This document shows positions 1 through 8,904 of a stretch of 64,000 nt of DNA, piece after piece. The position numbers were made by a program, and so were the translations under genes. Under the pieces are notes generated by a model. That model was not told the origin of the DNA. It was given only the letters and a program-made list of their open reading frames with translations, and did no database searches. Numbering within the stretch: the stretch's first letter is position 1; every line of letters begins with the position of its first letter. Location of the stretch: the NCBI GenBank assembly GCA_021151835.1, contig JAGKWO010000013.1, positions 47,508 through 111,507 on the forward strand. Direction: 5' to 3'. Source of the stretch: Gammaproteobacteria bacterium. Its GTDB lineage: Bacteria; Pseudomonadota; Gammaproteobacteria; Pseudomonadales; Cellvibrionaceae.

Positions 1-2238
1 ACCGGTAACCAGTGTTGTTTTATGGCAGGCGACGCAACTCGCATTTTCAAATACCGTTTTACCCCGGGCGATGTGCGCCTGGTTCACATCGTGTTCAACC
101 GAGACGCGCATGCCATTGGGATAACCGCTAGGGTAACTACGCTGCGCCGGTACCCCGAGCAATTGCAGGTAATTGGTCAGGCGCGTCAATTCCTGTTCGG
201 AAACATGGGTCGTTACACCGGTTTGATGGCAATTGGTGTCGGTCTTCTGGCAGGAGCGAACCGGATACACCGGTGAAGTCACCCCCATATCCTGGACAAA
301 CGCTTCTGCAGCCTGGTGCCGCACACTGACCTTCGCCGCTTTCCAGCCAAAGCGCCCCAATTGGGTGGCACCGGTTTCCGGGTTTTTCACGAAGTTTGCC
401 TTACCGCGTACACCATCGCCGTTGGTATCGTTCGCATCCACATTGGCGAGGATGGTTTCTTCGTTTACCGCCTCCAGCAAACCGGCACCAATCACTTGCG
501 GCGCCTGGCGCACGGAATATAGCTGCGGCACAGGTCCGGTGAACTCATACACGGGTTTGTGCATATCGACCCGGGTGCCATCGTTGAGGAAGCGCGGGGT
601 GACATCGTAGCGCTGCAATTTCACTGCGTTGTTCACGGCGCCTTTTTGCAGGACGTTAAAGCCGTAGGTTGGATCGGGCAGGTTTCCGGGCGCGCCGGTC
701 AGGACCGACAGCGTATCCAGCGCCTGGCCGGCAACGGCGGCTTTACTGCGGCCGTTCAACTGGTGACAGGCGATACAACGCTCATCGTTAAAGTTGCTGC
801 CCAACTGATTCTGGTGCGCGGTAAAGATGGGGTTCTGGGCCGGGAATTCCGAATGCTGGCCTGTCGCAAACGAGGTGTGGAACAGGCGACGCCCCTTGAG
901 GAAACGGTCGGTGTTGGCGATACCGATATTGTTCGCCATTTGCTGGAACACCCGGTAAGGCTCCTCGGAATAGTTGTAGGAGATGCTGGTCTCGCCACCG
1001 AGCAACGCATCGTCCGGTACCGGTGCCGAATCCAGGTTTGGCGCTACGCCATACCAGGGACGCACGCCCTCGCCCACTACATACAACTGCTCGAAGGAGT
1101 AGTAGCGGGACCCACCACCATCAGCGCGGGCGCGGTTATCCGACTCGCTCATCTCCACCAGGCGCGGCGCTGGCGCCAGCTCAATACGATCGCCCATCAC
1201 CAACGGGCGATGCGGATTGGGGCCAGTGTTCCAATAGGAATCTACGTCCATATAGCAATCTTCATTGCCGCCGTCGAAACAGCGCGGCAAATTACCTTCT
1301 TTCAAATTATTGAAACCGTAGTTCAACGCCCAACCAAATTCCGTCACGGTGGGATCGCTGGAGTTGCGGAACAAGCTGAAGGTAGTACCGAAGAACGTCC
1401 CTTCATTGATCAGCAGGGTGATGCGGATGTTTTTTCCGCCCGCCGGAATGGTATCGCGCACTTTCAAACCGAACGAACGATTCTGGAAATAAAACGGTGG
1501 GTAAGTGAAGTAACGGCCATCCGCTTCATTGGGGGATAGCCAGGCTTCACCGCGCTCACGCGCATGGCGCTCGGTGGAGCGCATACCGATCAAGGTCACC
1601 AGTGTGCCATCGGGTTCGCGATACTGGATTTGCTCGGTGACCAGGGTTCCTTCGGGAAACAAAGGCACATACCCAACAGGCGCCGGGCGACTCGATGACG
1701 ATGAACTCGCAACCGAAGCACGCGATGACGACGAGCTGCTGACGTTGGCCACACTGCCAAATACCTTCAGCTCGAAAATCGAATAACCCCAGGCATTGCC
1801 TTGCGCAGGCCTGGTCGCATTTACGCGCACATAGCGATAGCTGCCGCTCACTGCAAACGTATCTGTGCGATTACCAAAAATACCGTCAGTTTTTTGCGCG
1901 AGGTTAGTCCAGGTGGAATTATCGTTGGAGCCTTGCACCTGATAGATCTCGGGGTTGGCGGCTTCCCACTCGACGACCACCTGCGCCAGGTTAGCCGCAT
2001 TACCCAGATCAACGGTGAGCCAGGCCTGGCTTACTCCCTGGGTGGATTCCCAGCGGCTGTAAGAAGAGCCATCTACCGCATCTTTGGCCGCGCGCAATTC
2101 ACTGCTCGCAAATACGGTTTTATTCAGGGCGAGATTGGTTTGTGCCACAGCGGTATGCGCAACGGGCAGTGAGCAGACGAGTGCTGCCCCCGCCAGAAGC
2201 AGGCGCCGCAACGCCTGTGCCGGTTTGATGATTGCCAT
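1..2238 (-). CDS. Secreted di-haem oxidoreductase (DHOR/DUF1111-like) with N-terminal F5/8C domain, C-terminus off the window
   Basis: The frame is open from an ATG at 2238 to the window edge (746 residues seen, no stop). Residues 1-33 are a signal peptide ending in AVAQ. Residues about 34-162 resemble an F5/8 type C (discoidin) domain: they start NLALNK, have a central TVDLG and end in a SIFELKVFG strand. A Ser-rich linker follows (about 165-185), as is common in secreted enzymes of Cellvibrio-like bacteria. The rest has the layout of the di-haem oxidoreductase family PF06537, with c-type haem sites CIACH at 488-492 and CVACH at 735-739. It should be a periplasmic or extracellular redox protein; the substrate is unknown. 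A purine-rich GAGAGGC lies just upstream of the ATG. The discoidin-like domain suggests binding to a polysaccharide (inference). Confidence 0.85.
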   Translation of the reverse strand, partial: MAIIKPAQALRRLLLAGAALVCSLPVAHTAVAQTNLALNKTVFASSELRAAKDAVDGSSYSRWESTQGVSQAWLTVDLGNAANLAQVVVEWEAANPEIYQVQGSNDNSTWTNLAQKTDGIFGNRTDTFAVSGSYRYVRVNATRPAQGNAWGYSIFELKVFGSVANVSSSSSSRASVASSSSSSRPAPVGYVPLFPEGTLVTEQIQYREPDGTLVTLIGMRSTERHARERGEAWLSPNEADGRYFTYPPFYFQNRSFGLKVRDTIPAGGKNIRITLLINEGTFFGTTFSLFRNSSDPTVTEFGWALNYGFNNLKEGNLPRCFDGGNEDCYMDVDSYWNTGPNPHRPLVMGDRIELAPAPRLVEMSESDNRARADGGGSRYYSFEQLYVVGEGVRPWYGVAPNLDSAPVPDDALLGGETSISYNYSEEPYRVFQQMANNIGIANTDRFLKGRRLFHTSFATGQHSEFPAQNPIFTAHQNQLGSNFNDERCIACHQLNGRSKAAVAGQALDTLSVLTGAPGNLPDPTYGFNVLQKGAVNNAVKLQRYDVTPRFLNDGTRVDMHKPVYEFTGPVPQLYSVRQAPQVIGAGLLEAVNEETILANVDANDTNGDGVRGKANFVKNPETGATQLGRFGWKAAKVSVRHQAAEAFVQDMGVTSPVYPVRSCQKTDTNCHQTGVTTHVSEQELTRLTNYLQLLGVPAQRSYPSGYPNGMRVSVEHDVNQAHIARGKTVFENASCVACHKTTLVTG

Positions 2239-2493
2239 TTGGTGTTGCCTCTCTATTGTTATTGATGCGATTGATAAAACCCGCCCCTGCCTGACAGCGA
2301 CAGTAACGGGCAAACAACCGGACCAGTGTGGAAGCAAAAAAATAAATAGCGTTCGCGCAAAGGGACCGAACGAAAATTCTGGCGTTCGGCTAAATGGTTT
2401 CAGCCAAACCTGGCACTGAAAAACGACTGCGCATCAATAAGGCGGGATCAAACAGGATTGCGTATCATGGGCGCCCGCACCCAAGGAATCACC

Positions 2494-3231
2494 ATGCAAC
2501 CATCGCCTGAACTTCAACTCGCCCCACAGCCATTGCAACCCGGCCAGGTTCATTTGTGGCTGCTGGATGTGCGTCAATTCAGCAACCCGTTAGCCGAGCA
2601 AGCACTCTTATTAATGAGTGATGATGAGCGTGAACGCGCGCAAAAATTTATTCGTGGCAAAGAGGAATACATCGCCAGCCGCTGGCTGTTGCGCAAAGTG
2701 CTGGGGCAGTATCTGCAACAAGCGCCCGCATCGTTGGTGTTTAATCGCAGCGAAAAAGGCAAACCCTACATCGCTAACCATCCGCTGAAATTCAATTTAA
2801 GCCACAGTGGTCACTGGGCGTTGCTGGCACTGGCGCAGGAGATGGAACTGGGTGTGGATATCGAGCAAGTCCGCGATTCGCGCGACCTGCTGGGCATCGC
2901 CGAAAACTATTACCATCCGGATGAATACGCGCAGTTGCGCCAGCGGCATGGCGATGAACAACTTCGCTTTTTCTACCAGCTCTGGACCCTGAAAGAAGCC
3001 TTGCTCAAGGCGATGGGCGTGGGCATTTCAGCGGGGCTGGAGAATCTCAACTTTGATTTACAAAATCCGATCTCAGTCAGCTTATCACCGGTGTTACAGG
3101 CACAATCGGTTACTGATAAATGGCAGTTTCATCAATGGCAATTGCCCGATACCAGTTATTGCGCGCTGGCGGTCGCCGCCACGGATTCGCCACAAACCTG
3201 CTGGTTCGACCCACTCACAACACTGACCTGA
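2494..3231 (+). CDS. 4'-phosphopantetheinyl transferase, Sfp/AcpT type
   Basis: This 245-residue protein would transfer 4'-phosphopantetheine from CoA to a Ser of carrier proteins of fatty acid, polyketide or peptide synthases in the cytoplasm. The family landmarks are present: KFNLSHSG near 99-106, the Mg-binding GVDIE at 120-124, and WTLKEALLKA at 164-173. I chose the ATG at 2494 because AAGGA sits about seven bases upstream. In-frame alternatives are ATG 2467 and TTG 2458, which would add 9 or 12 residues without a clear Shine-Dalgarno. The gene is divergent from the di-haem protein and lies close to ispB, fabA and fabB on the same strand. The length is close to the Sfp family norm. No synthase cluster is nearby, so the partner protein cannot be named. 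Confidence 0.9.
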   Translation: MQPSPELQLAPQPLQPGQVHLWLLDVRQFSNPLAEQALLLMSDDERERAQKFIRGKEEYIASRWLLRKVLGQYLQQAPASLVFNRSEKGKPYIANHPLKFNLSHSGHWALLALAQEMELGVDIEQVRDSRDLLGIAENYYHPDEYAQLRQRHGDEQLRFFYQLWTLKEALLKAMGVGISAGLENLNFDLQNPISVSLSPVLQAQSVTDKWQFHQWQLPDTSYCALAVAATDSPQTCWFDPLTTLT

Positions 3232-3254
3232 TCCACCGCTGCCACGCTTTTTAC

Positions 3255-3282
3255 TTGACTCTCAGGTCTCCACTGCTAGCAT
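3255..3282 (+). promoter_or_regulatory. Candidate sigma-70 promoter of ispB
   Basis: TTGACT (3255-3260) and TAGCAT (3277-3282) are separated by 16 bases and end about 38 bases before the ispB ATG. The match to TTGACA/TATAAT is good at -35 and moderate at -10. No transcript evidence is available. Confidence 0.4.
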
Positions 3283-3319
3283 GGCCGCCACCTGTCCCGA
3301 CATTCAATAAGAAGATTCC

Positions 3320-4282
3320 ATGCTGCCATTCCATGAGGCAGTGAAAGACGATTTCACTGCGGTAAACCAATTAATCATCGACAAACTCCATTCTGACGTG
3401 GGCCTGGTAGAAAATATCGGCCATTACCTGGTAGAAGCCGGGGGCAAACGCTTGCGCCCCTTGTTGGTGTTGCTCACCGCCAATGCGCTGGGTTACCAGG
3501 GTAAGGATCACTTGTCGCTGGCAGCAATTATTGAATTTATCCACACCGCCACTCTGTTGCACGACGATGTCGTCGATGTCTCCAGCCTGCGGCGCGGTCG
3601 GCCCACCGCCAATGCCCAATGGGGCAACGCACCCAGTGTGCTCGTGGGCGACTTCCTGTATTCGCGCGCCTTCCAGATGATGGTGGGGATCGGCAATATG
3701 GATGTAATGGCAATCCTCAGCGATACCACCAATATCATCGCCGAGGGTGAAGTGCAGCAACTGGTGAATGCCAAAGACCCGAATGTGAACGAGGAAAACT
3801 ATTTCCGCGTGATCGACAAGAAAACCGCCATCCTCTTCGCCGCCGCCTGTGAAGTAGCGGCCGTCGCGTGCGGCGCAACCGAAGCACAACGCCAGGCACT
3901 TGGAATCTATGGCCGCAAGGTCGGCGTCGCCTTCCAATTGGTGGATGATGCACTGGATTACACTGGCGATGCCGCAACCCTCGGGAAAAACGTTGGCGAT
4001 GACCTGGCCGAAGGCAAACCCACCTTGCCGTTGATCCATGCCATGCGCACCGGCACACCCGAGCAGGCGGACCTCATTGCTACTGCCATTCGCAACGGCG
4101 ACGCCAGCAAACTCCCGGCGATCCTGGAAATTGTCCAGGCCACTGGCGGCATGACTTATACGCTGGATTGCGCCAGGCAACAGGTTCAGGAAGCCCTTGC
4201 CCAACTTGCCCAACTGCCGGACAACCGCTTCACCCAGGCAATGAAACAGCTTGCCGAATTCTCGCTGGCGCGCAGTTTCTAG
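3320..4282 (+). CDS. ispB: Octaprenyl/long-chain polyprenyl diphosphate synthase
   Basis: A 320-residue trans-prenyltransferase that condenses isopentenyl diphosphate onto an allylic diphosphate to make the ubiquinone side chain. The first Asp-rich motif is HDDVVD with D82, D83 and D86. The second is VDDALDYTGD with D209, D210 and D213. The GGKRLRP motif (41-47) that binds IPP is intact. Length and N-terminus match Escherichia coli IspB-type enzymes (about 323 residues). The chain length made (C40, C45) cannot be read from the sequence by eye. The usual neighbours rplU-rpmA are not in this window. It stands alone, with its own candidate promoter upstream. Confidence 0.93.
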   Translation: MLPFHEAVKDDFTAVNQLIIDKLHSDVGLVENIGHYLVEAGGKRLRPLLVLLTANALGYQGKDHLSLAAIIEFIHTATLLHDDVVDVSSLRRGRPTANAQWGNAPSVLVGDFLYSRAFQMMVGIGNMDVMAILSDTTNIIAEGEVQQLVNAKDPNVNEENYFRVIDKKTAILFAAACEVAAVACGATEAQRQALGIYGRKVGVAFQLVDDALDYTGDAATLGKNVGDDLAEGKPTLPLIHAMRTGTPEQADLIATAIRNGDASKLPAILEIVQATGGMTYTLDCARQQVQEALAQLAQLPDNRFTQAMKQLAEFSLARSF

Positions 4283-4419
4283 CCATCAATCCGCTCGCTC
4301 CGGGGCGATGCTGGCATCGCCTTAACTGGACAACTTGGCCACAGCGGTTAGAATGGCGCACTTTTGCGCGGGGCCTGCAATTTCCGGCCCGCCCAGCTAA
4401 CATCGAATGAGTAAATTCC

Positions 4420-4944
4420 ATGACCAATTTTGAACCCAAAAGCTCCTACAGCCGCGAAGACCTGCTCCTGTGTGGCGACGGCAAATTGTTTGGCCCGGGC
4501 AATGCACAATTACCGAAACCCAATATGTTGATGCTGGATCGCGTAGTGCACATCAGCCAAACCGGCGGTGAATTTGGTAAGGGCGAGATCGTAGCCGAAC
4601 TGGATATCAGCCCCGATTTGTGGTTCTTCGAATGCCACTTCCCGGGCGACCCGGTTATGCCGGGCTGCCTGGGGTTGGATGCAATGTGGCAACTGGTAGG
4701 CTTTTTCCTCGGCTGGAAAGGCAATCCCGGCCGTGGCCGCGCCCTTGGCTGTGGCGAAGTGAAATTCACCGGCCAGATCCTGCCAACCGCTAAAAAGATC
4801 ACCTATCACATCAACCTGAAACGCGTGATTGAGCGCAAACTCATTATGGGTATCGCCGATGGCCGCGTTTCCTGCGACGGCAAAGATATCTATTTTGCAC
4901 ACGATTTGCGCGTTGGTCTGTTCCAGAATACCGACAGCTTCTAA
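4420..4944 (+). CDS. fabA: 3-hydroxydecanoyl-ACP dehydratase/isomerase FabA
   Basis: A 174-residue cytosolic enzyme that dehydrates 3-hydroxydecanoyl-ACP and isomerises trans-2- to cis-3-decenoyl-ACP, the branch point of anaerobic unsaturated fatty acid synthesis. The hot-dog fold active site is clear: ECHFPGDPVMPG contains His73, and LGLDAMWQ contains Asp87 (equivalent to E. coli His70/Asp84). It is close to full family length (171-174). The adjacent fabB supplies the next step, so the pair forms the classic fabAB unit. The 143-base gap to fabB contains a possible separate promoter. Confidence 0.97.
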   Translation: MTNFEPKSSYSREDLLLCGDGKLFGPGNAQLPKPNMLMLDRVVHISQTGGEFGKGEIVAELDISPDLWFFECHFPGDPVMPGCLGLDAMWQLVGFFLGWKGNPGRGRALGCGEVKFTGQILPTAKKITYHINLKRVIERKLIMGIADGRVSCDGKDIYFAHDLRVGLFQNTDSF

Positions 4945-4985
4945 GCTTTATAAAATAACGATAGGCGGCGAGCACACACCTGCTG

Positions 4986-4994
4986 TGGCATAAT
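4986..4994 (+). promoter_or_regulatory. Candidate extended -10 promoter upstream of fabB
   Basis: TGGCATAAT has the TGn extension and a near-consensus -10 hexamer about 94 bases before the fabB ATG. No convincing -35 is seen. This is a weak call by eye. Confidence 0.3.
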
Positions 4995-5087
4995 ACTCGC
5001 CGTTTTATAACCCGTCAGATAATTACGCCAGAGTTCTGTTCAAACCTGCTGTTCAGGCGCTGTAGCAAAAAATGTAAGAGGTAGCCT

Positions 5088-6299
5088 ATGAAACGCGTTG
5101 TTGTAACCGGTATGGGAATCGTGTCCTGTTTGGGCAATGATAAAGATGCCGTGTTGGATGCATTGCGCGCTGGCCGTTCCGGTATCAAATTTCAGGAAGC
5201 CTACAAAGAAATGGGGTTTCGTAGCCATGTTGCCGGCTCTATTGAGATCAACCTGGCTGAATTAATTGATCGCAAAATACTGCGCTTTATGGGCGATGCT
5301 GCAGCGTTTGCCTATCTCTCCATGCAACAGGCTATCGCCGATTCCGGCCTTTCCGAAGAACAAGTCTCCAATGATCGCACCGGCATCATTATGGGTTCCG
5401 GTGGTGCATCTTCAATGAATCTGGTGGAAGCGGCAGATATCCTGCGCGAAAAAGGTTTGAAGCGTGTAGGGCCTTATCGCGTGACCCAAACTATGGGTAG
5501 CACCACATCTGCGTGCCTGGCGACCCCCTTCAAAATCAAAGGCGTCAATTACTCCATTTCCTCCGCATGTGCCACCAGTGCCCATTGTGTTGGCAATGCG
5601 ATGGAGTTGATCCAGCTCGGCAAGCAAGACGTGGTCTTTGCCGGCGGTGGCGAAGAGGAACACTGGACCCTGACTGCCCTGTTCGATGCGATGGGCGCCC
5701 TGTCCACTAAATACAATGAAACCCCGGAAAAAGCCTCCCGCGCCTATGATACCAACCGCGACGGTTTCGTTATTGCTGGCGGCGGCGGTTGCCTGGTGCT
5801 GGAAGAATACGAACACGCTAAAGCGCGCGGCGCCAAAATCTATGCGGAAGTCGTTGGCTACGGTGCAACTTCCGATGGCTACGATATGGTTGCCCCGTCT
5901 GGCGAGGGCGCGGTGCGCTGTATGAAACAAGCGCTGGCAACGGTGCAGGGCGATATCGACTACATCAACTCCCACGGCACCTCCACACCAGTGGGCGATC
6001 TGGCTGAACTCAAGGCCATCAAGGAAACATTTGGCAGCAATATTCCCCCTATTAGCTCAACCAAATCCCTCACCGGCCACAGCCTGGGCGCAACCGGTGT
6101 ACAAGAGGCGATTTACAGCTTGCTGATGATGGAAAATGACTTTATCTGCGCATCAGCCAACATTGAAACCCTCGATCCGGAAGCGGAAGGTATGCCAATT
6201 GCCCTCAAACGCCAGGACAATGTGAAACTGACGCGCGTGATGTCCAACAGTTTTGGCTTTGGTGGCACTAACGCCACATTGGTGTTTCAAAAAATCTGA
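5088..6299 (+). CDS. fabB: 3-oxoacyl-ACP synthase I FabB
   Basis: A 403-residue beta-ketoacyl-ACP synthase that elongates cis-3-decenoyl-ACP made by FabA. The Cys-His-His triad is visible: C161 in SSACATSAH, H296 in NSHGTSTP and H331 in LTGHSLGA. The C-terminal NSFGFGGTNAT is typical. Length and context (fabA directly upstream) favour FabB over FabF. AAGAGGTAGCCT precedes the ATG as the ribosome binding site. A strong hairpin terminator follows at 6325-6356. Confidence 0.97.
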   Translation: MKRVVVTGMGIVSCLGNDKDAVLDALRAGRSGIKFQEAYKEMGFRSHVAGSIEINLAELIDRKILRFMGDAAAFAYLSMQQAIADSGLSEEQVSNDRTGIIMGSGGASSMNLVEAADILREKGLKRVGPYRVTQTMGSTTSACLATPFKIKGVNYSISSACATSAHCVGNAMELIQLGKQDVVFAGGGEEEHWTLTALFDAMGALSTKYNETPEKASRAYDTNRDGFVIAGGGGCLVLEEYEHAKARGAKIYAEVVGYGATSDGYDMVAPSGEGAVRCMKQALATVQGDIDYINSHGTSTPVGDLAELKAIKETFGSNIPPISSTKSLTGHSLGATGVQEAIYSLLMMENDFICASANIETLDPEAEGMPIALKRQDNVKLTRVMSNSFGFGGTNATLVFQKI

Positions 6300-6324
6300 T
6301 CCACCCCGGCGATTGATTGATAAC

Positions 6325-6356
6325 AAAAAAGCGCGAGCAATACTCGCGCTTTTTTA
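6325..6356 (+). terminator. Rho-independent terminator after fabB
   Basis: AAAAAAGCGCGAG (6325-6337) pairs perfectly with CTCGCGCTTTTTT (6343-6355) around a CAATA loop and ends in a T-run. Confidence 0.85.
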
Positions 6357-6626
6357 TTTTCTATAAACGGCAAAAATGCATTCACACATGTGCACCGCTT
6401 TAATGCATCCGCTCCTTCCAACTGGCGCTGATAAAGCACAATCCATGTGCCACTCCCTCGCCCTGCGATAGTTTTTGCAGACATTCCCGTAAATTTTACA
6501 TTTCGTTCAACCGATTGTTCGACCAGCTCACAAAACCTGAACGCGCCCGATGAATTTGCTGCCATTTACCGGCTGGCACAGTGCCTGCATAGAGTTTTGC
6601 TGTTTTACACCTACAGGGAACAACCC

Positions 6627-7718
6627 ATGAATTTGTTTGTCGTTGAAGCCCGCCAAAACTCCTTCTCTTTTCCTTTGCATGCATTACGCGGTATTGCGGC
6701 AGTGATTGTGCTGTTAAGCCATATCCACATGCGGATTAAAGAGGCCTATCCGGAGTGGGCATTTGCTGCTGTGTTCAATGGCAGCGGGGCCGTTATTTTC
6801 TTTTTTGTATTAAGTGGCCTGGTGGTTGGCGCCGCCCTGGCCAAACAGGAATTGAGTGTTGATCGTGTGAGCACGTATCTGCACCGGCGCTTCTTTCGCA
6901 TTATGCCGCTGCTGTTTGTCACGGTGAGTATCGGCGGGCTTTACCTGTTGCTGTTAAATGATTCCATGACCTACTCAATGTACGACGATGCTTACGGCGA
7001 TTTTTCCTTTGCCAAATTCCTCGCCGCCTATATCGGTTATTCGCTCAAACCCAACCAGCCTATCTGGTCCATTTACATTGAGATTGTCGCCTCACTGTTA
7101 ATTCCATTAATGATCCTCACTGGCACCAGGGTTCGTTACATTATCGCCACCACCTTGTTATGTATCGCTTTTTCACTTGTCCCCGTCGATTTCAAACACC
7201 ATTGGAATTTTTACATCATCAGTTTTTATGTTGGATTAACCATTCTGGTGTGGGGCAAGCCATTGTCCCGCTGGGCATCCACACTGCCAGCAGCGGTATT
7301 CTGGGGGCTGGTGCTGTTATTTTTTGTCGCCTTTTACTGTGCGCGCCCGCTAGCCAATCCAACTTACGGTGACTTGTGGATTGTGTACTGGGAAACACTC
7401 ACTGTTGCCCCGCTGGTTGCCGTTATTTATTACCTACCGGAAAAATTTTCCGTCCTTAACAAACGTTTGTTTACTTATTTGGGGGACGTTTCCTACAGCC
7501 TCTACCTGACCCATTGGATTCTGTTGGTGCTCGCCTTAAATGCCGTCACCTCCGTGTTAGGCACCAGCGGTACGAGTGCCCTGATTTTTTCTGCGCTTTC
7601 ACTCTGTGTCAGTTTCGTCGTTGCACATTTTTCTTACCAATACATCGAGCTTAACGGCATCAAATTAGGTGAAAGCCTGCGCGGGGCGCCGCGGCAACTG
7701 CAAGGTTATTCCCAGTAA
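6627..7718 (+). CDS. Acyltransferase-3 family integral membrane protein, copy 1
   Basis: A 363-residue protein of the acyltransferase 3 family (PF01757), which moves acyl groups onto sugars or other exported substrates at the inner membrane. It starts at ATG 6627 after CAGGGAA. A longer reading frame from 6447 exists but has no family support. Seen features: FPLHALRGIAAVIVLLSHIH near the N-terminus (the RG...H motif of the family), FFFVLSGLVVG, many hydrophobic segments, and a DVSYSLYLTHW motif near the end. The neighbour at 7770 is a paralogue of identical length, so this is a tandem duplication. The substrate is unknown. Confidence 0.87.
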   Translation: MNLFVVEARQNSFSFPLHALRGIAAVIVLLSHIHMRIKEAYPEWAFAAVFNGSGAVIFFFVLSGLVVGAALAKQELSVDRVSTYLHRRFFRIMPLLFVTVSIGGLYLLLLNDSMTYSMYDDAYGDFSFAKFLAAYIGYSLKPNQPIWSIYIEIVASLLIPLMILTGTRVRYIIATTLLCIAFSLVPVDFKHHWNFYIISFYVGLTILVWGKPLSRWASTLPAAVFWGLVLLFFVAFYCARPLANPTYGDLWIVYWETLTVAPLVAVIYYLPEKFSVLNKRLFTYLGDVSYSLYLTHWILLVLALNAVTSVLGTSGTSALIFSALSLCVSFVVAHFSYQYIELNGIKLGESLRGAPRQLQGYSQ

Positions 7719-7769
7719 TTTCTGCCAATCATTTTCCATGAACAAGTACCGTTATTGAGGGACTCCAGG

Positions 7770-8861
7770 ATGAATATGTTTACCGAATCCGCACGGCAGC
7801 AGGGGTTTTCCATCCCCCTGCATGCACTGCGCGGCATGGCGGCATTGATAGTGCTCCTGTGCCATATCCAAGCACGAATTGATGAAGGCTTTCCACAATT
7901 TACCTTCGTCCACATCTTCAATGGCAGCGCCGCAGTGACGTTTTTCTTTGTGCTGAGCGGCCTGGTTGTAGGGGCATCGCTTGCCAAAACCGGCGTTACG
8001 ACTAATACCACACTGGTTTATGCGCACCGCCGGGTATTCAGGATCATGCCGCTGATGCTAGTGACAGTGACGCTGGGAGGGCTTTATCTGCTCTATGTCG
8101 ACCCGCACATGCCCTACTCACTCAATCCGAAATCCTATGGCGAATTTAATTTGATGAAATTTATTGCGGGATACGTCGGTTATTCATTGAAAGCCAATCC
8201 ACCGACCTGGTCTATTTTTGTCGAGCTGGTTGCATCGGCGCTAATTCCGTTAATGATTCTAACGGGCAAGAACCTGCGCCTGATTGCCTTCGCGGTTGCT
8301 GCCTGTATCGCACTTTCGCTGCTGCCCTTCGAATTCCAGCACTACTGGAATTTTTACATGATCAGTTTTTACTTGGGACTTAGCCTGTTGTTGTGGGGCA
8401 AGCCAGTGGCCGCAATGGCCGCGCGCCTCCCGGCAAGCGCGTTCTGGTTATTAATTATTGGATTATTCACTGCATTTTATTTAGCGCGGTTGATAACAGG
8501 GGCCGGCTACGGCGATTTGTGGATTGTCTACTACGAAAGCATTCTGGTGGCACTGTTGATCGCGGTGATCTATTACTCGCCAGAGCGTTTTACATTTCTG
8601 TCCTCATCCACCATGAAATTTTTGGGCGATATTTCGTACAGCCTTTACCTGACGCACTCCTTACTGCTCATCTTGTTGCTTAATGCCTGCATCTACGCAT
8701 TGGGCGCGACAACTATAGGCGCGATTGTATTTGTGGTCAGCAGCGTGGGGATAAGCCTGGTGCTTGCAACAATCAGCTATCACCAAATCGAAATGAAAGG
8801 GATGCACCTCGGCGAAGACTTACGCAAGCAAACATTGCGTTTGCAAAAAACATCCGTTTAA
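7770..8861 (+). CDS. Acyltransferase-3 family integral membrane protein, copy 2
   Basis: A paralogue of the gene just upstream, also 363 residues. It keeps FSIPLHALRGMAALIVLLCH, the FFFVLSGLVVGASLAK segment, the conserved TWSIFVELVASALIPLMILTG region and the DISYSLYLTHS motif. ATG 7770 aligns with the start of copy 1 and follows TGAGGGACTCC. ATG 7776 and TTG 7755 are alternatives. It lies 51 bases after copy 1, so the two are probably co-transcribed. Similarity runs along the whole length with scattered substitutions, including in the cytoplasmic loops, which suggests divergence rather than a recent duplicate. The acyl donor and acceptor are unknown. Confidence 0.87.
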   Translation: MNMFTESARQQGFSIPLHALRGMAALIVLLCHIQARIDEGFPQFTFVHIFNGSAAVTFFFVLSGLVVGASLAKTGVTTNTTLVYAHRRVFRIMPLMLVTVTLGGLYLLYVDPHMPYSLNPKSYGEFNLMKFIAGYVGYSLKANPPTWSIFVELVASALIPLMILTGKNLRLIAFAVAACIALSLLPFEFQHYWNFYMISFYLGLSLLLWGKPVAAMAARLPASAFWLLIIGLFTAFYLARLITGAGYGDLWIVYYESILVALLIAVIYYSPERFTFLSSSTMKFLGDISYSLYLTHSLLLILLLNACIYALGATTIGAIVFVVSSVGISLVLATISYHQIEMKGMHLGEDLRKQTLRLQKTSV

Positions 8862-8879
8862 CCGATCCGCTAAAAACTC

Positions 8880-8904
8880 TTGGCCAGTAATGATTACTGG
8901 CCAG
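8880..8904 (-). terminator. Hairpin between convergent genes
   Basis: TGGCCAGTAA (8881-8890) pairs with TTACTGGCCA (8894-8903) around TGA. The stop codon of the minus-strand SDR-like gene is part of the stem. A short T-run follows on the minus strand, so it probably acts there and perhaps also for the acyltransferase pair. Confidence 0.55.

Noticed and set aside
559..1539. Long plus-strand open frame (326 codons)
   Set aside because: It is antisense to the di-haem oxidoreductase frame, which has a signal peptide, a discoidin-like domain and two CxxCH sites; the plus frame has no recognisable features.
2400..2425. TGGCAC resembling a sigma-54 -24 element before the PPTase gene
   Set aside because: The spacing to the next GC is wrong for a -24/-12 promoter.
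3371..4213. Minus-strand open frame of 280 codons
   Set aside because: Lies entirely opposite ispB, which has all its Asp-rich motifs; typical shadow frame in a codon-biased gene.
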